Source: Streptococcus mitis subsp. hohhotensis (lineage in GTDB: Bacteria; Bacillota; Bacilli; Lactobacillales; Streptococcaceae). From it: a stretch of DNA of 64,000 nt. Position 1 is the stretch's first letter. Each line of letters starts with the position of its first letter. Positions 38,644-48,850 of this stretch are shown piece after piece. The notes beneath the pieces were generated by a model. That model was given only the letters and a program-made list of their open reading frames with translations, did not search any database and was not told the DNA's origin. Where the stretch lies: NCBI RefSeq assembly GCF_000722775.1, contig NZ_JPFZ01000009.1:620001-684000 (forward strand), read 5' to 3'. The translations under genes were made by a program, and so were the position numbers.

Positions 38644-39738
38644 TTACTCTTTCGGCAACTTACCTGCTTTCTCTAGCATTTTCTTGATCAAATAAGGCAT
38701 CTTAACATTTTCACGACCTTTTTTCTCAATCAGTTTTTTCACAAATTCTGGCATTTGTAAATCTTGAGATTCGGCCAAAATGTTTTTCGTCTCGTCTGAA
38801 GGAACTAATTCATCAAAGGTTTCTTCTTCTGGGAGAAATTCCTTAAATTCTTTGTCCTCATTAGCTCTGACGGTATTAACCAAGGCATCAATCAAACGAG
38901 AATCTGTATTTGGCATTGGTGGACGATGGTAGTTTACACCAAATTCCTGACATAAGTCATAACATTCCACATCATTGTCAAACAAGACTTCAATATGCTC
39001 GCTAATGAAGCTGATAGGAACAAAAATATAATGGTCTGGATGTTCTTTCTGTTCTCTGAGATACTCTAAAACATCTGGCTTAATCCATGGAATCCCGATA
39101 TCACTTTCACTCTGCCAAGTGTTAGTATATTGCTCTGAACTCAAGCCTAGTTTTTCAGCGACTAGCTTGCTATTTTCAAAAATTTGGTCGATATAGGGGT
39201 CACCAAAATCCAAGGCAAAAATAGGTACACTATGGGCTGAAAAGATGACTTTAAAGCTATCTTGCTTCACTTCATCTTTTAAAATCTTAGCAATTTCATC
39301 TGCCCAATAGTTTAGCAAGGCCTCTTCTTGATACCAGTCCTTAATGACCAAAAATTGAATTTGCTTGCTTTCTAAAAATTTCTCATAACCCATGACAGAG
39401 TAAAAAGAATAATGAGGCTCCAAAATCAAACAAATACATTGCTCGATTCCGTCTGCTTCCATCTGACTAATCACATCTGGAATAAAGGGACTGGAAAATT
39501 TATTGGCAAAATAGACACTATATTCATTTCCTAGCCTAGCTTCTACTAAGGCAACCTCTTCACGGGTAATTCTTTGCAGAGGCGTACCTCCAATAAGTAC
39601 ATAATTATCATAGAGTGTTTGAATCTCGTGATCTTGAGGTCTCACTCCACGACGAATATTTGTGAAAAAATCAGCCACACCTTCAAAGGTAATCTCTTCT
39701 GGTGAACCGAAAGTCATCATTAAAATTGCTTTTTTCAT
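38644..39738 (-). CDS. hemH: Ferrochelatase
   Basis: Inserts iron into porphyrin (proto- or coproporphyrin). 364 aa with the class features [10 protein letters not shown] near the N-terminus, VIFSAHSVP with the catalytic histidine, and the region [17 protein letters not shown] carrying the glutamate. It ends in a charged tail of about 40 residues. No other haem-synthesis genes are in the window and streptococci usually lack the pathway, so it may act on imported porphyrin; that is inference. Confidence 0.92.
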   Translation of the reverse strand: MKKAILMMTFGSPEEITFEGVADFFTNIRRGVRPQDHEIQTLYDNYVLIGGTPLQRITREEVALVEARLGNEYSVYFANKFSSPFIPDVISQMEADGIEQCICLILEPHYSFYSVMGYEKFLESKQIQFLVIKDWYQEEALLNYWADEIAKILKDEVKQDSFKVIFSAHSVPIFALDFGDPYIDQIFENSKLVAEKLGLSSEQYTNTWQSESDIGIPWIKPDVLEYLREQKEHPDHYIFVPISFISEHIEVLFDNDVECYDLCQEFGVNYHRPPMPNTDSRLIDALVNTVRANEDKEFKEFLPEEETFDELVPSDETKNILAESQDLQMPEFVKKLIEKKGRENVKMPYLIKKMLEKAGKLPKE

Positions 39739-39833
39739 AATCGCTTCCTTGTGATATTTTTATCAAGTTTATTTTATCATTTATCCATTAATAAGTAAAC
39801 GCCAACATAGCGAATTTCCCTAACTTCTGTCTT

Positions 39834-39862
39834 TTGTTTTTCTCTCTTTTCTATGATACAAT
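39834..39862 (+). promoter_or_regulatory. pepT promoter
   Basis: TTGTTT (39834-39839), 17-nt spacer, TACAAT (39857-39862) with an extended TGA. It lies about 30 nt before the pepT ATG. Confidence 0.7.
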
Positions 39863-39891
39863 GGAAAAAATGAATTCAAAAGGAGTTTTTT

Positions 39892-41115
39892 ATGACTTAT
39901 CCAAATCTCTTGGACCGCTTCTTGACCTACGTTAAGGTCAACACGCGCTCTGATGAACACTCTACTACTACTCCAAGTACGCAGAGTCAGGTAGATTTTG
40001 CTACAAATGTTCTTATCCCTGAAATGAAACGTGTTGGACTGCAAAACGTCTACTACCTTCCAAATGGTTTTGCGATTGGTACCTTGCCAGCCAATGATCC
40101 ATCTTTAACGCATAAGATTGGCTTTATCTCCCACATGGATACTGCTGACTTTAATGCCGAAGGAGTTAATCCCCAGGTAATTGAAAACTACGATGGTGGT
40201 GTGATTGAACTTGGAAATTCTGGTTTTAAATTAGATCCAGCTGACTTTAAGAGTCTGGAGAAATATCCAGGCCAAACGCTCATTACAACTGATGGAACAA
40301 CCTTGCTAGGTGCTGATGACAAGTCAGGAATTGCTGAAATTATGACTGCTATTGAATATCTGACTGCCCATCCTGAAATTAAACACTGTGAGATTCGTGT
40401 TGGTTTTGGTCCAGATGAAGAAATCGGTGTTGGTGCTAATAAATTTGATGCAGATGATTTTGATGTGGACTTTGCCTACACAGTTGATGGTGGTCCATTA
40501 GGTGAACTTCAGTACGAGACCTTTTCAGCAGCTGGGGCTGAAGTGCATTTCCAAGGGCGCAATGTCCACCCTGGTACTGCCAAAGGTCAGATGGTCAATG
40601 CCCTTCAGCTAGCAATTGATTTCCATAATCAACTTCCAGAGAATGACAGACCTGAGTTAACAGAAGGTTACCAAGGTTTTTACCATCTAATGGATGTGAC
40701 AGGTAGTGTCGAGGAGGCGCGTGCTAGCTACATCATTCGTGATTTTGAAAAAGATGCCTTTGAAGCGCGTAAAGCAGCTATGCAGTCTATCGCTGATAAG
40801 ATGAATCAAGAACTTGGTAGCGACCGTGTCACTCTAAACTTGACAGACCAGTACTACAATATGAAAGAAGTCATTGAAAAAGATATGACTCCAATTACCA
40901 TTGCTAAAGCCGTTATGGAAGATTTGGGGATCACTCCTATTATCGAACCAATCCGTGGAGGGACAGACGGCTCTAAGATTTCCTTTATGGGAATCCCAAC
41001 CCCTAATATCTTTGCTGGTGGCGAGAATATGCACGGTCGTTTTGAATACGTTAGCCTTCAGACTATGGAACGTGCAGTTGATACAATCATTGGTATCGTA
41101 GCCTATAAATACTAA
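39892..41115 (+). CDS. pepT: Peptidase T (tripeptide aminopeptidase)
   Basis: Cytoplasmic M20 dizinc aminotripeptidase that releases the N-terminal residue of tripeptides. 407 aa. Metal and catalytic motifs: SHMDTADF (His, Asp), [13 protein letters not shown] (bridging Asp), [12 protein letters not shown] (catalytic Glu and Glu ligand), VDGGPLGEL and a C-terminal [11 protein letters not shown]. It supports amino acid supply from imported peptides. Confidence 0.96.
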   Translation: MTYPNLLDRFLTYVKVNTRSDEHSTTTPSTQSQVDFATNVLIPEMKRVGLQNVYYLPNGFAIGTLPANDPSLTHKIGFISHMDTADFNAEGVNPQVIENYDGGVIELGNSGFKLDPADFKSLEKYPGQTLITTDGTTLLGADDKSGIAEIMTAIEYLTAHPEIKHCEIRVGFGPDEEIGVGANKFDADDFDVDFAYTVDGGPLGELQYETFSAAGAEVHFQGRNVHPGTAKGQMVNALQLAIDFHNQLPENDRPELTEGYQGFYHLMDVTGSVEEARASYIIRDFEKDAFEARKAAMQSIADKMNQELGSDRVTLNLTDQYYNMKEVIEKDMTPITIAKAVMEDLGITPIIEPIRGGTDGSKISFMGIPTPNIFAGGENMHGRFEYVSLQTMERAVDTIIGIVAYKY

Positions 41116-41172
41116 AAATAGACTGGGCAAAAACTCAATTTTAAGAGAAAATGAAGTAAATCTTCACACAAT
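41116..41172. other. Short spacer between pepT and its terminator
   Basis: AT-rich, no gene, no repeat I can name. Confidence 0.3.
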
Positions 41173-41220
41173 AAAACGCATAGTATCAAGTTTTTTCTGT
41201 ACTGATACTGTGCGTTTTTT
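41173..41220. terminator. Bidirectional terminator between pepT and pta
   Basis: AAAACGCATAGTATCA and TGATACTGTGCGTTTT form a 16-base near-perfect stem with T runs on both strands. Confidence 0.9.
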
Positions 41221-41255
41221 GATTATAAATGCGAATTATTTAGTAGGACTTCTCT

Positions 41256-42230
41256 TTATTGATGAACTGCTTGAGCTGCTGTGATGAGGGTTAACTTGTA
41301 AACATCATCTGCATTACATCCACGAGAAAGGTCGTTAACTGGCTTGTTCAAACCTTGCAAAACAGGACCTACTGCCGCAAAGCCACCAAGACGTTCTGCC
41401 ATCTTGTAGCCGATATTTCCTGCCTCGATACCTGGGAAGATAAAGACATTTGCTTGACCAGCTACTGTACTTCCAGGAGCTTTCAAAGCTGCAGTTTCAG
41501 GAACAAAGGCTGCATCAAATTGCAACTCACCATCGATTTCAAGGTCAGGTCGCAAGTCGTGAGCAATTTTAGTTGCTTCAACGACCTTATCAACGCTTTC
41601 ACCAAACCCTGAACCTTTAGTAGAATAGCTCAGCATGGCAATTTTAGGCTCGATGCCAAACATCTTAGCTGTGATTGCTGAGTTGATGGCAATTTCAGCC
41701 AAGGCTTCTGCATCAGGATTGATATTGATAGCACAGTCTCCAAATAGGTAACGTTCCGTACCACGAACCATGAGGAAGGCACCTGAAGTACGAGTCACAT
41801 TTGGACGAGTTTTGATGATTTGTAGGGCTGGGCGAACTGTTGAAGCTGTTGAGTGAATAGCTCCAGATACCATTCCATCAACCAAGCCCAAGTAAACCAA
41901 CATAACACCAAAGTAATTGACATCTTCAACCAAAACCTTACATGCATCTTCTTCAGACATTTTGCCCTTACGACGCTCTACCAAGGCAGCAACCATTTCT
42001 TCAAATTGAGGATAATGTTGAGGGTCAATGACTTCATAACCATCCATGATCCCTTCAATTTCAAGATAAATTTTAATTTTTTCAGGATTTCCAAGCAAAA
42101 CAGGAATCACTTCTGTTTCTTTTACCAAGCGTTTAGTCGCTTGAAGAATACGAGGCTCTTCCCCTTCAGGGAGAACGATACGAGCATTTTTACCAACCAA
42201 GTTGGCTTTGAGACTTTCAAAAACTTCCAT
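41256..42230 (-). CDS. pta: Phosphate acetyltransferase
   Basis: Interconverts acetyl-CoA and acetyl phosphate for fermentative ATP production. 324 aa, single-domain short form. Family signatures: LPEGEEPRILQAT at the N-terminus, SGAIHSTASTVRPALQIIK, FGDCAININPDAEALAEIA and the C-terminal NDLSRGCNADDVYKLTLIT. Confidence 0.96.
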   Translation of the reverse strand: MEVFESLKANLVGKNARIVLPEGEEPRILQATKRLVKETEVIPVLLGNPEKIKIYLEIEGIMDGYEVIDPQHYPQFEEMVAALVERRKGKMSEEDACKVLVEDVNYFGVMLVYLGLVDGMVSGAIHSTASTVRPALQIIKTRPNVTRTSGAFLMVRGTERYLFGDCAININPDAEALAEIAINSAITAKMFGIEPKIAMLSYSTKGSGFGESVDKVVEATKIAHDLRPDLEIDGELQFDAAFVPETAALKAPGSTVAGQANVFIFPGIEAGNIGYKMAERLGGFAAVGPVLQGLNKPVNDLSRGCNADDVYKLTLITAAQAVHQ

Positions 42231-42273
42231 GAGTTTTCTCCTTTAAAATAATAATTATACTCTGAATCAGTTT

Positions 42274-43170
42274 TTATAGAGTATTAGTTGATAACTGGGT
42301 AATAAGGTTACTGAAATCATCCGGCAAGGGACTTTCTAACTGCCAGTCTTGCTCTAAAAATGGATGATAAAAGGATAGGTAATGGCAATGCAGGGCCTGA
42401 CGTTGAATGCCGTCGTCCAGACTACCACCATACAAATCATCTCCCAACAAAGGAAAACCAATATGAGAAAAATGGACTCTGATTTGGTGAGTTCGACCAG
42501 TGTGCAGACGAATATCTACCAAATGAATATTTCCATAAGAAGCTACAATCTTGTAGGAAGTATGGGCATACTTTCCTCCTTTTGCCACTCGTCTGGTAAT
42601 AATGGAGTCTTCATCACGCGCAATCGGGGCAATAATTTCTCCTTCCGGCTCCAAATATTCATCTCCTTTAACCAGAGCAAAGTAGCGTTTTTCAATAGAC
42701 TTTTTCTGCAACTGCTTGTCTAATCGTGCATGGGCATAGCCGTGCTTGGCAAAGAGCATCAAGCCAGAAGTATCTCTATCAAGTCTGGTTACAATGTGAA
42801 CCTGCTGATTTTCGTAATTTTGCTTGACATAGTAACCCTTGATAAAATTGGCAATGGTATTGGAGTGATTGACACTAGGAATAGAAGCCACTCCATAGGG
42901 TTTATTTAAGACTAGAAAATGGTCATCCTCATAGAGAATATCCAGTGGGCGCTCGATTGCTTCTAGAGTTTCAAAGCCTTCCTCAGCAGGAATATCGATA
43001 GTAACGCGGTCTCCAATGTCCAATAGATAAGTTGCATTTTGTGGTTGATCATTGACTAGAATAGCTCCGCCTCGAAACTTAATCTTAGCTAGCAGACCCT
43101 TAGAAACCTCGTGCTTTTTTAAGAAGGTCTTAACCTTGACATGCTCATCTGCGATAAATTCAAACCTCAT
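42274..43170 (-). CDS. RluA/RluD-family pseudouridine synthase
   Basis: Modifies uridines in ribosomal or transfer RNA. 298 aa with an S4-like N-terminal domain and the RluA catalytic motif [18 protein letters not shown] holding the essential aspartate, then [27 protein letters not shown]. Whether it modifies 23S rRNA helix 69 (RluD) or another site cannot be decided. Its start overlaps the nadK stop by 4 nt. Confidence 0.9.
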   Translation of the reverse strand: MRFEFIADEHVKVKTFLKKHEVSKGLLAKIKFRGGAILVNDQPQNATYLLDIGDRVTIDIPAEEGFETLEAIERPLDILYEDDHFLVLNKPYGVASIPSVNHSNTIANFIKGYYVKQNYENQQVHIVTRLDRDTSGLMLFAKHGYAHARLDKQLQKKSIEKRYFALVKGDEYLEPEGEIIAPIARDEDSIITRRVAKGGKYAHTSYKIVASYGNIHLVDIRLHTGRTHQIRVHFSHIGFPLLGDDLYGGSLDDGIQRQALHCHYLSFYHPFLEQDWQLESPLPDDFSNLITQLSTNTL

Positions 43171-43985
43171 TCGTCCACCTCGCCGATAAATGCATCCTTA
43201 ACACGATTCCAGAAACTGGTATGGCTAGGTGATGCGACAAAGTGAATCTTATGATGGTCGATTTGATACTCAATACGCTCAATATTACGGAAAGAATAAA
43301 CGCTATTGTCAACCGAAATGGTATGGTAATCGTTTCTCGTCGGGATAAGTTCAATCTTATCCTTCTTAGGAACAATAATGGAAGAGCCCAACGTTCGATA
43401 GACACGATTATTAAGGCTGGCAATTTCCGTTAACTGAAGAGCTTCAATGGTAGGGTGTAAAACTGCACCCCCAAGAGACTTGTTATAGGCTGTACTACCA
43501 GTCGGTGTCGAAACTGTTAGCCCATCTCCGCGAAAACGTTCAAAGGGAACACCATTGATGACAATATCTGCCACCATGGTTCGATCAGACCTGCGGATGC
43601 TGGCTTCGTTGAGGGCACGAAAAATCTTGACCTCTCCATTTCCAAGAAAAACCTTCACATTTAGAACAGGGTAGGAAACCCTTGCTCCGGTATCTAGCTG
43701 CAAATTAGTCACTAGCTTGTCCAACTCAAAATCACGGTAGTCCGTATAGAAACCCAAATGTCCAGTATGAACACCGATAAAACGGACCTTATCAAGTTGG
43801 TTTTCATACTTATGAAAAGCCGACAAGAGCATGCCATCCCCACCTATGGAGATGACAATATCCGGATTGGTATCATTGAGTATAAACTGATTTCTCTTCA
43901 AACGATCTCGCAATTCATACAAAACCCTTTGACTCTGCGGTTTTCTATTAGCTATCAGATCAATTCGTTTACCTGTATTCTTCAT
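43167..43985 (-). CDS. nadK: NAD kinase
   Basis: Makes NADP from NAD. 272 aa from the ATG at 43985 ([14 protein letters not shown]). A GTG at 43997 with TAGGA upstream is a possible alternative start. Motifs: [13 protein letters not shown] (GGDG), GHLGFYTD and [22 protein letters not shown]. The start overlaps the relQ end and the stop overlaps the pseudouridine synthase, giving a translationally coupled trio. Confidence 0.95.
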   Translation of the reverse strand: MKNTGKRIDLIANRKPQSQRVLYELRDRLKRNQFILNDTNPDIVISIGGDGMLLSAFHKYENQLDKVRFIGVHTGHLGFYTDYRDFELDKLVTNLQLDTGARVSYPVLNVKVFLGNGEVKIFRALNEASIRRSDRTMVADIVINGVPFERFRGDGLTVSTPTGSTAYNKSLGGAVLHPTIEALQLTEIASLNNRVYRTLGSSIIVPKKDKIELIPTRNDYHTISVDNSVYSFRNIERIEYQIDHHKIHFVASPSHTSFWNRVKDAFIGEVDE

Positions 43986-44640
43986 CTGTATCGTCACTGT
44001 TTCCTACACCGTCATTTAATTTTCTACTCAAAGGATCAAAAAGAGCCTGGGCTTCCTGGATATCATCTCGAATTTTACCCATTTCTTCATCCAACTGATG
44101 GGCAATCTTGGCTGTAATTTCCAGTCTCTTTTTAATTTCCTCTGGGAAATCCCCTTGGTACTTGTAGTTGAGAGAATGTTCTATCGTTGCCCAGAAATTC
44201 ATGGCCAAGGTACGAATTTGAATTTCTGCCAAAATAGTCTTAGCTCCATTGATGGTGTCAACCATATATTCTACTACCACATGATAGGAACGGTAGCCTG
44301 ATGCTTTTCGATGAGTAATGTAATCTCGCTCCTGTATGATTCGCATGTCCTGACGCTTGTGCAAAATTCCCACTACTTCCTTAACGTCATCTACAAACTG
44401 AACCATCACACGCAAACCAGCAATATCTTGCAAATCGTGCTCTAAGGTCGCATAAGTAATGCCACGCCGAGCCATTTTTTCTTTGATGCTCTCAATCGGC
44501 TTGACTCGACCAGTCACAAACTCAATCGGAGAATGCTTATTTTGCTTACGATATTGCTTCCGAATACCACGTAGTTTAATCTTTAACTCACCAACAGCTT
44601 GAATGTAAGGATCTAGAAATTCTTCCCATTCTAAGGTCAT
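43969..44640 (-). CDS. relQ: Small alarmone synthetase RelQ
   Basis: Makes (p)ppGpp from GTP or GDP and ATP; no hydrolase domain. 223 aa with the synthetase motifs [45 protein letters not shown] and [24 protein letters not shown]. The acidic C-terminal tail ([14 protein letters not shown]) is coded across the overlap with nadK. Linkage to nadK and an RNA modification enzyme is conserved in streptococci as far as I recall. Confidence 0.94.
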   Translation of the reverse strand: MTLEWEEFLDPYIQAVGELKIKLRGIRKQYRKQNKHSPIEFVTGRVKPIESIKEKMARRGITYATLEHDLQDIAGLRVMVQFVDDVKEVVGILHKRQDMRIIQERDYITHRKASGYRSYHVVVEYMVDTINGAKTILAEIQIRTLAMNFWATIEHSLNYKYQGDFPEEIKKRLEITAKIAHQLDEEMGKIRDDIQEAQALFDPLSRKLNDGVGNSDDTDEEYR

Positions 44641-44768
44641 ATATTCTCCCTTGTTCTCATACTATCCTTCAAAAATATCTTTGATTTTTTCTCCAGATTC
44701 ATATACAATAAATACAATGCTTATTATACCATAAATCCGCTTTCAACGATAAAGAAAAGGTAAGAAAA

Positions 44769-45338
44769 ATGAAACATTTAGAAATTGAATTGAAAACACT
44801 CTTGAAAAAAGATGAATATGATCATCTAAAAGAGCAGTTCACAGGTGTCACTCCTGTTCTTCAAAAAAATTACTACATCGACACTCCTGATTTTGAACTA
44901 CGAGAAAAAAAGGTCGCTATGCGCATTCGAACCTTTGAAGACTGGGCAGAACTGACACTCAAAGTCCCGCAAAGTGTTGGAAACATGGAATACAACCAAA
45001 AATTGCAACTAAAAGATGCTGAGAACTATCTTAGTAAGGAAGAACTGCCTCAGGGACTGGTTCTTGATGAATTGGCGAAACATGGTATCCAGAGCAAGAA
45101 CTGGCAGGTGCTTGGTTGTCTCACAACACTTCGCTATGAAATGCAAACAGCTATTGGTCTCATGTCGCTGGATGAAAGTCAGTTCTTTGATATTACAGAT
45201 TACGAATTAGAGCTCGAAGTGGAAAATCATGAGCACGGCAAACAGGATTTCCAACAATTTTTAGAGGAAAATCAGATTTCCTACCAAAAAGCTCCCTCAA
45301 AATTGGTTCGATTTGTCAAAAGCATGAAAAATAGCTGA
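44769..45338 (+). CDS. CYTH-domain protein (triphosphate-binding)
   Basis: A 189-aa single CYTH (CyaB-thiamine triphosphatase) domain. The hallmark ExExK is LEIELKTLL at the N-terminus, followed by basic and acidic residues on alternate strands (YYIDTPDF, VAMRIRTFEDWAELTLKVP, YELELEVENHEHG). These tunnel enzymes hydrolyse tripolyphosphate or thiamine triphosphate; substrate not decided. It is divergent from relQ, sharing a 128-nt promoter region. Confidence 0.88.
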   Translation: MKHLEIELKTLLKKDEYDHLKEQFTGVTPVLQKNYYIDTPDFELREKKVAMRIRTFEDWAELTLKVPQSVGNMEYNQKLQLKDAENYLSKEELPQGLVLDELAKHGIQSKNWQVLGCLTTLRYEMQTAIGLMSLDESQFFDITDYELELEVENHEHGKQDFQQFLEENQISYQKAPSKLVRFVKSMKNS

Positions 45339-45357
45339 AATAATCTCCATTTTTTGG

Positions 45358-45449
45358 TAAAATAGAAGAGATAAAATACAAAAATCCCAGTTCATATAGG
45401 CTAGGCAGATATGACTAGGATTTAAAAAGTTTACAGAGGACGGTCTATA
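45358..45449 (+). promoter_or_regulatory. prs promoter and structured leader
   Basis: Extended -10 TGGTAAAAT (hexamer 45358-45363) predicts a leader of about 80 nt. At 45382-45423 AAATCC-AGT-CATAT pairs with ATATG-ACT-GGATTT around an 11-nt loop, two mismatches. It is not followed by a T run, so it is no terminator. It may govern stability or ligand response. Confidence 0.55.
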
Positions 45450-46409
45450 ATGTCAGATAGAAAAAACATGAAACTTTTCGCACTCAACTCTAACCAAGAG
45501 ATTGCACAGAAAATTGCTCAAGCTGTTGGTGTGCCACTTGGAAAACTATCATCACGTCAATTTTCAGACGGAGAAATCCAAGTAAATATCGAAGAAAGTG
45601 TCCGTGGTTATGATGTTTACATCATCCAGTCTACAAGTTTCCCTGTTAACAACCACCTAATGGAATTGTTGATCATGGTTGACGCTTGTGTGCGCGCAAG
45701 TGCCCACAGTATCAACGTTGTCCTTCCATATTTTGGCTATGCACGTCAAGACCGTATCGCTTCGCCTCGTGAGCCACTTACAGCAAAACTAGTTGCTAAT
45801 ATGCTAGTTAAGGCTGGTGTTGACCGTGTCCTTACCCTTGATTTGCATGCTGTTCAGGTGCAAGGCTTCTTTGATATTCCTGTTGACAACCTCTATACAG
45901 TTCCTCTATTTGCAAAACATTACTGCGATAAGGGGCTCCTTGGGTCAGATGTTGTTGTCGTTAGCCCTAAAAATTCAGGTGTGAAACGTGCTCGTAGCTT
46001 GGCTGAATATCTTGATGCTCCTATCGCCATTATCGATTACCCTCAAGACGATGCAACTCGTAACGAAGGCTATATCATCGGTGATGTTGAAGGTAAGAAA
46101 GCCATCTTGATTGATGATATTCTTAATACAGGACGTACCTTCTCTGAAGCTGCTAAAATCGTTGAACGTGAAGGGGCTACAGAAATTTATGCTGTTTCTA
46201 GCCACGGTCTCTTCGTCGAAGGAGCTGCTGAACTTCTTGACAATACTAATATTAAAGAAATTCTTGTGACTGATTCAGTAGCAACAAAAGAAAAAACTCC
46301 TAAAAACGTATGCTACATCACTGCTAGTGAGTTAATTGGTGATGCTATCGTCCGTATCCACGAAAGAAAACCAGTCAGCCCACTCTTTGCCTACAACAAA
46401 AAGAAATAA
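45450..46409 (+). CDS. prs: Ribose-phosphate pyrophosphokinase
   Basis: Makes PRPP from ribose 5-phosphate and ATP for nucleotides, NAD and histidine. 319 aa. Motifs: [44 protein letters not shown] (Mg-binding) and the PRPP loop [13 protein letters not shown]. Followed after 9 nt by nifS, so probably one operon. Confidence 0.96.
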   Translation: MSDRKNMKLFALNSNQEIAQKIAQAVGVPLGKLSSRQFSDGEIQVNIEESVRGYDVYIIQSTSFPVNNHLMELLIMVDACVRASAHSINVVLPYFGYARQDRIASPREPLTAKLVANMLVKAGVDRVLTLDLHAVQVQGFFDIPVDNLYTVPLFAKHYCDKGLLGSDVVVVSPKNSGVKRARSLAEYLDAPIAIIDYPQDDATRNEGYIIGDVEGKKAILIDDILNTGRTFSEAAKIVEREGATEIYAVSSHGLFVEGAAELLDNTNIKEILVTDSVATKEKTPKNVCYITASELIGDAIVRIHERKPVSPLFAYNKKK

Positions 46410-46418
46410 GGTGATTCT

Positions 46419-47534
46419 TTGATTTATTTGGACAATGCTGCAACGACTCCCATGTCAGCAGTTGCTATTTCAGCTATGACCAAGGTTATGCAAGAAACCC
46501 ATGGCAATCCATCTAGTATTCATGGTCATGGTCGTCAAGCTGGCAAACTCTTGAGAGAAGCCCGTCAGGAACTAGCCTTGTTACTGGGGACAAAACCTCA
46601 ACATATCTTTTTCACTTCTGGTGGGACTGAAGGAAACAATACTGCCATCATTGGCTACTGCCTTCGTCACCAAGAACAAGGAAAACATATCATCACAACT
46701 GCCATTGAGCACCATGCCGTCCTTGAAACCATTGATTACTTGGTTCAACACTTTGGGTTTGAAGCAACCATTATCCAACCAGAAAATCAAGAAATCACAG
46801 CTCAACAAATTCAAAAAGCTTTACGTGATGATACGATTTTGGTTTCTACCATGTTTGCCAATAATGAGACAGGAAACCTACTACCCATTGCTGAAATTGG
46901 CCAAATACTCAAGCAACACCCTGCTGCCTATCATGTCGATGCAGTTCAAGCTATTGGCAAAATCCCTATACACCCAGAAGAATTGGGCATTGATTTTCTC
47001 ACTGCTTCTGCCCACAAGTTCCATGGTCCTAAGGGAATCGGCTTTCTCTACGCATCTAGCATGGACTTTGATTCCTATCTTCATGGCGGAGACCAAGAAC
47101 AGAAAAAACGTGCAGGTACTGAAAATCTAGCTGCCATCGTAGGCATGGTTGCAGCCCTAAAAGAAGATTTAGAAAAGCAAGAAGAACATTTTCAACATGT
47201 ACAAAATCTAGAAACTGCCTTTCTTACAGAGCTAGAAGGAATTCAGTATTACCTGAATAGAGGCGAACACCATCTCCCTTATGTTCTCAATATTGGATTT
47301 CCTGGTCAGAAAAATGACCTCTTACTCCTCCGTCTAGATTTGGCTGGAATTTCTATCTCTACTGGCTCAGCTTGCACTGCTGGCATTGTCCAATCTAGTC
47401 ATGTTCTCGAAGCCATGTACGGGGCAAATTCAGAACGCTTGAAGGAATCCGTTCGCATCAGTTTGTCGCCAGAAAATACTGTTGAAGACCTACAAACCCT
47501 CGCAAAAACCTTAAAAGAAATTATCGGAGGTTAG
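46419..47534 (+). CDS. Cysteine desulfurase-like protein (NifS/IscS family)
   Basis: PLP enzyme that removes sulphur from cysteine for thiolation or Fe-S assembly. 371 aa from a TTG start at 46419 with AAGGTGA upstream (LIYLDNAATTPMS). PLP lysine in SAHKFHGPKGIGFLY, DAVQAIGKIPI, and catalytic cysteine loop STGSACTAGIVQSSHVL. It lies between prs and a DUF1831 gene; in relatives this type works with tRNA thiolation, which I cannot confirm here. Confidence 0.9.
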   Translation: MIYLDNAATTPMSAVAISAMTKVMQETHGNPSSIHGHGRQAGKLLREARQELALLLGTKPQHIFFTSGGTEGNNTAIIGYCLRHQEQGKHIITTAIEHHAVLETIDYLVQHFGFEATIIQPENQEITAQQIQKALRDDTILVSTMFANNETGNLLPIAEIGQILKQHPAAYHVDAVQAIGKIPIHPEELGIDFLTASAHKFHGPKGIGFLYASSMDFDSYLHGGDQEQKKRAGTENLAAIVGMVAALKEDLEKQEEHFQHVQNLETAFLTELEGIQYYLNRGEHHLPYVLNIGFPGQKNDLLLLRLDLAGISISTGSACTAGIVQSSHVLEAMYGANSERLKESVRISLSPENTVEDLQTLAKTLKEIIGG

Positions 47535-47538
47535 CCAT

Positions 47539-47886
47539 ATGGCATTTGAAAAAACCATTCAGTTAAAAAATTGTCGTTACGACTACACTCTTAGCCCTTC
47601 TGTTAAAAAATTCACCCTTAAGGACAACACCTTTTTTGAGACTAAGGTTGGTAACTATGAATTGACTCGCCTTTTGGAAAAAGTGCCAAACAGCGGTGAA
47701 GGCTTCCAACTCAAAATCATTATTAACAAGGAACTTACAGGGGCTAAAATCAATATCACTGACAAGTTTGGCCTTCGTCTAGTTGATATTTTCAAATCAG
47801 AAGACCACCACATTCATCAGGAAAAATTCTACTTCCTCATGGATAGCTTGGTAGAACGTGGTGTCTTTACAAAATCAGAAAGATAG
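47539..47886 (+). CDS. DUF1831 family protein
   Basis: A 115-aa cytoplasmic protein matching the short streptococcal/lactobacillar DUF1831 family (begins MAFEKTIQLKNCRYDYTLSP; later KFGLRLVDIFKSEDHH). It begins 4 nt after the desulfurase gene, and this pairing is common in Lactobacillales, suggesting a link to sulphur transfer. No motif gives a function. Confidence 0.8.
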   Translation: MAFEKTIQLKNCRYDYTLSPSVKKFTLKDNTFFETKVGNYELTRLLEKVPNSGEGFQLKIIINKELTGAKINITDKFGLRLVDIFKSEDHHIHQEKFYFLMDSLVERGVFTKSER

Positions 47887-47893
47887 AGCCAAA

Positions 47894-48109
47894 ATGTTTG
47901 AACTAACTTATAAGGACAGCTATCATGTAGAGCGCACTCTCAAGTATGATGATTACGAGGCTCTCATGCTGGCTCTGTCAGGATGTGTGACTCTGCCAGA
48001 TACACTTTATGTAACCTCTTTGACCTTTCAAGGGCAGGAAGTTTACCAAGGACTGGTCGGAGACCTCTACCGTTTTCTATCACATGCAGATTTTTTACAT
48101 CAAAACTAA
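47894..48109 (+). CDS. Small conserved protein (DUF4649-like)
   Basis: A 71-aa protein from the ATG at 47894 (MFELTYKDSYHVERTLKYDDYE), 7 nt after the DUF1831 gene. It ends with YRFLSHADFLHQN. No Shine-Dalgarno of note; coupling with the upstream gene is probable. Family assignment is from memory and function is unknown. Confidence 0.7.
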   Translation: MFELTYKDSYHVERTLKYDDYEALMLALSGCVTLPDTLYVTSLTFQGQEVYQGLVGDLYRFLSHADFLHQN

Positions 48110-48128
48110 GATTTTTCTTAGTTTTTTC
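48102..48128 (+). terminator. Terminator after the prs operon
   Basis: AAAACTAAGA-TTTT-TCTTAGTTTT, a perfect ten-pair stem followed by TTC. The DUF4649 stop codon lies within its left arm. Confidence 0.85.
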
Positions 48129-48137
48129 TTGTTTTTG

Positions 48138-48166
48138 TTGATTTTTTCACAATGTTTCTATAAAAT
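48138..48166 (+). promoter_or_regulatory. rex promoter
   Basis: TTGATT (48138-48143), 17-nt spacer, TAAAAT (48161-48166), then AAAGG and the GTG start. Confidence 0.65.
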
Positions 48167-48191
48167 AGAAGAATAGAAAGGTTGTGATTTT

Positions 48192-48833
48192 GTGAAAGAT
48201 AAACAGTCTGCTATTCCAAAAGCTACAGCGAAAAGACTCTCTCTCTACTATCGAATTTTTAAGAGATTTCATGCAGAAAAGATTGAACGTGCCAACTCTA
48301 AGCAAATTGCAGAGGCCATTGGGATTGATTCCGCGACCGTACGTCGTGATTTTTCCTATTTTGGTGAACTTGGTCGTCGTGGATTTGGCTATGATGTCAA
48401 AAAACTGATGACATTTTTTGCCGATTTGCTCAATGATAACTCTATTACCAATGTCATGCTGGTTGGTATTGGAAATATGGGGCATGCCCTTCTCCACTAC
48501 CGTTTCCATGAGCGTAACAAGATGAAGATTATCATGGCCTTTGACCTTGATGACCATCCTGAAGTCGGTAGCCAAACTCCTGATGGAATTCCCATTTACG
48601 GAATTTCTCAAATCAAGGATAAAATCAAGGATGCTGATGTGAAGACTGCTATCCTGACCGTTCCCAGCGTTAAGTCACAAGAGGTCGCTAATCTCTTGGT
48701 TGATGCTGGCGTGAAAGGAATTCTTAGTTTTTCACCAGTCCATCTGCATTTACCAAAAGATGTGGTCGTTCAGTATGTCGATTTGACAAGTGAACTCCAA
48801 ACCCTCCTCTATTTCATGCGAAAAGAGGATTAG
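48192..48833 (+). CDS. rex: Redox-sensing transcriptional repressor Rex
   Basis: Represses fermentative and redox genes when NADH is low. 213 aa from a GTG start at 48192 with AAAGG upstream. N-terminal winged helix ([37 protein letters not shown] in pieces) and a Rossmann domain [15 protein letters not shown]; the C-terminal [12 protein letters not shown] is the swapped helix. Followed after 17 nt by the amidotransferase. Confidence 0.96.
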   Translation: MKDKQSAIPKATAKRLSLYYRIFKRFHAEKIERANSKQIAEAIGIDSATVRRDFSYFGELGRRGFGYDVKKLMTFFADLLNDNSITNVMLVGIGNMGHALLHYRFHERNKMKIIMAFDLDDHPEVGSQTPDGIPIYGISQIKDKIKDADVKTAILTVPSVKSQEVANLLVDAGVKGILSFSPVHLHLPKDVVVQYVDLTSELQTLLYFMRKED

Positions 48834-48850
48834 AAAGCGAAAATCATTTT

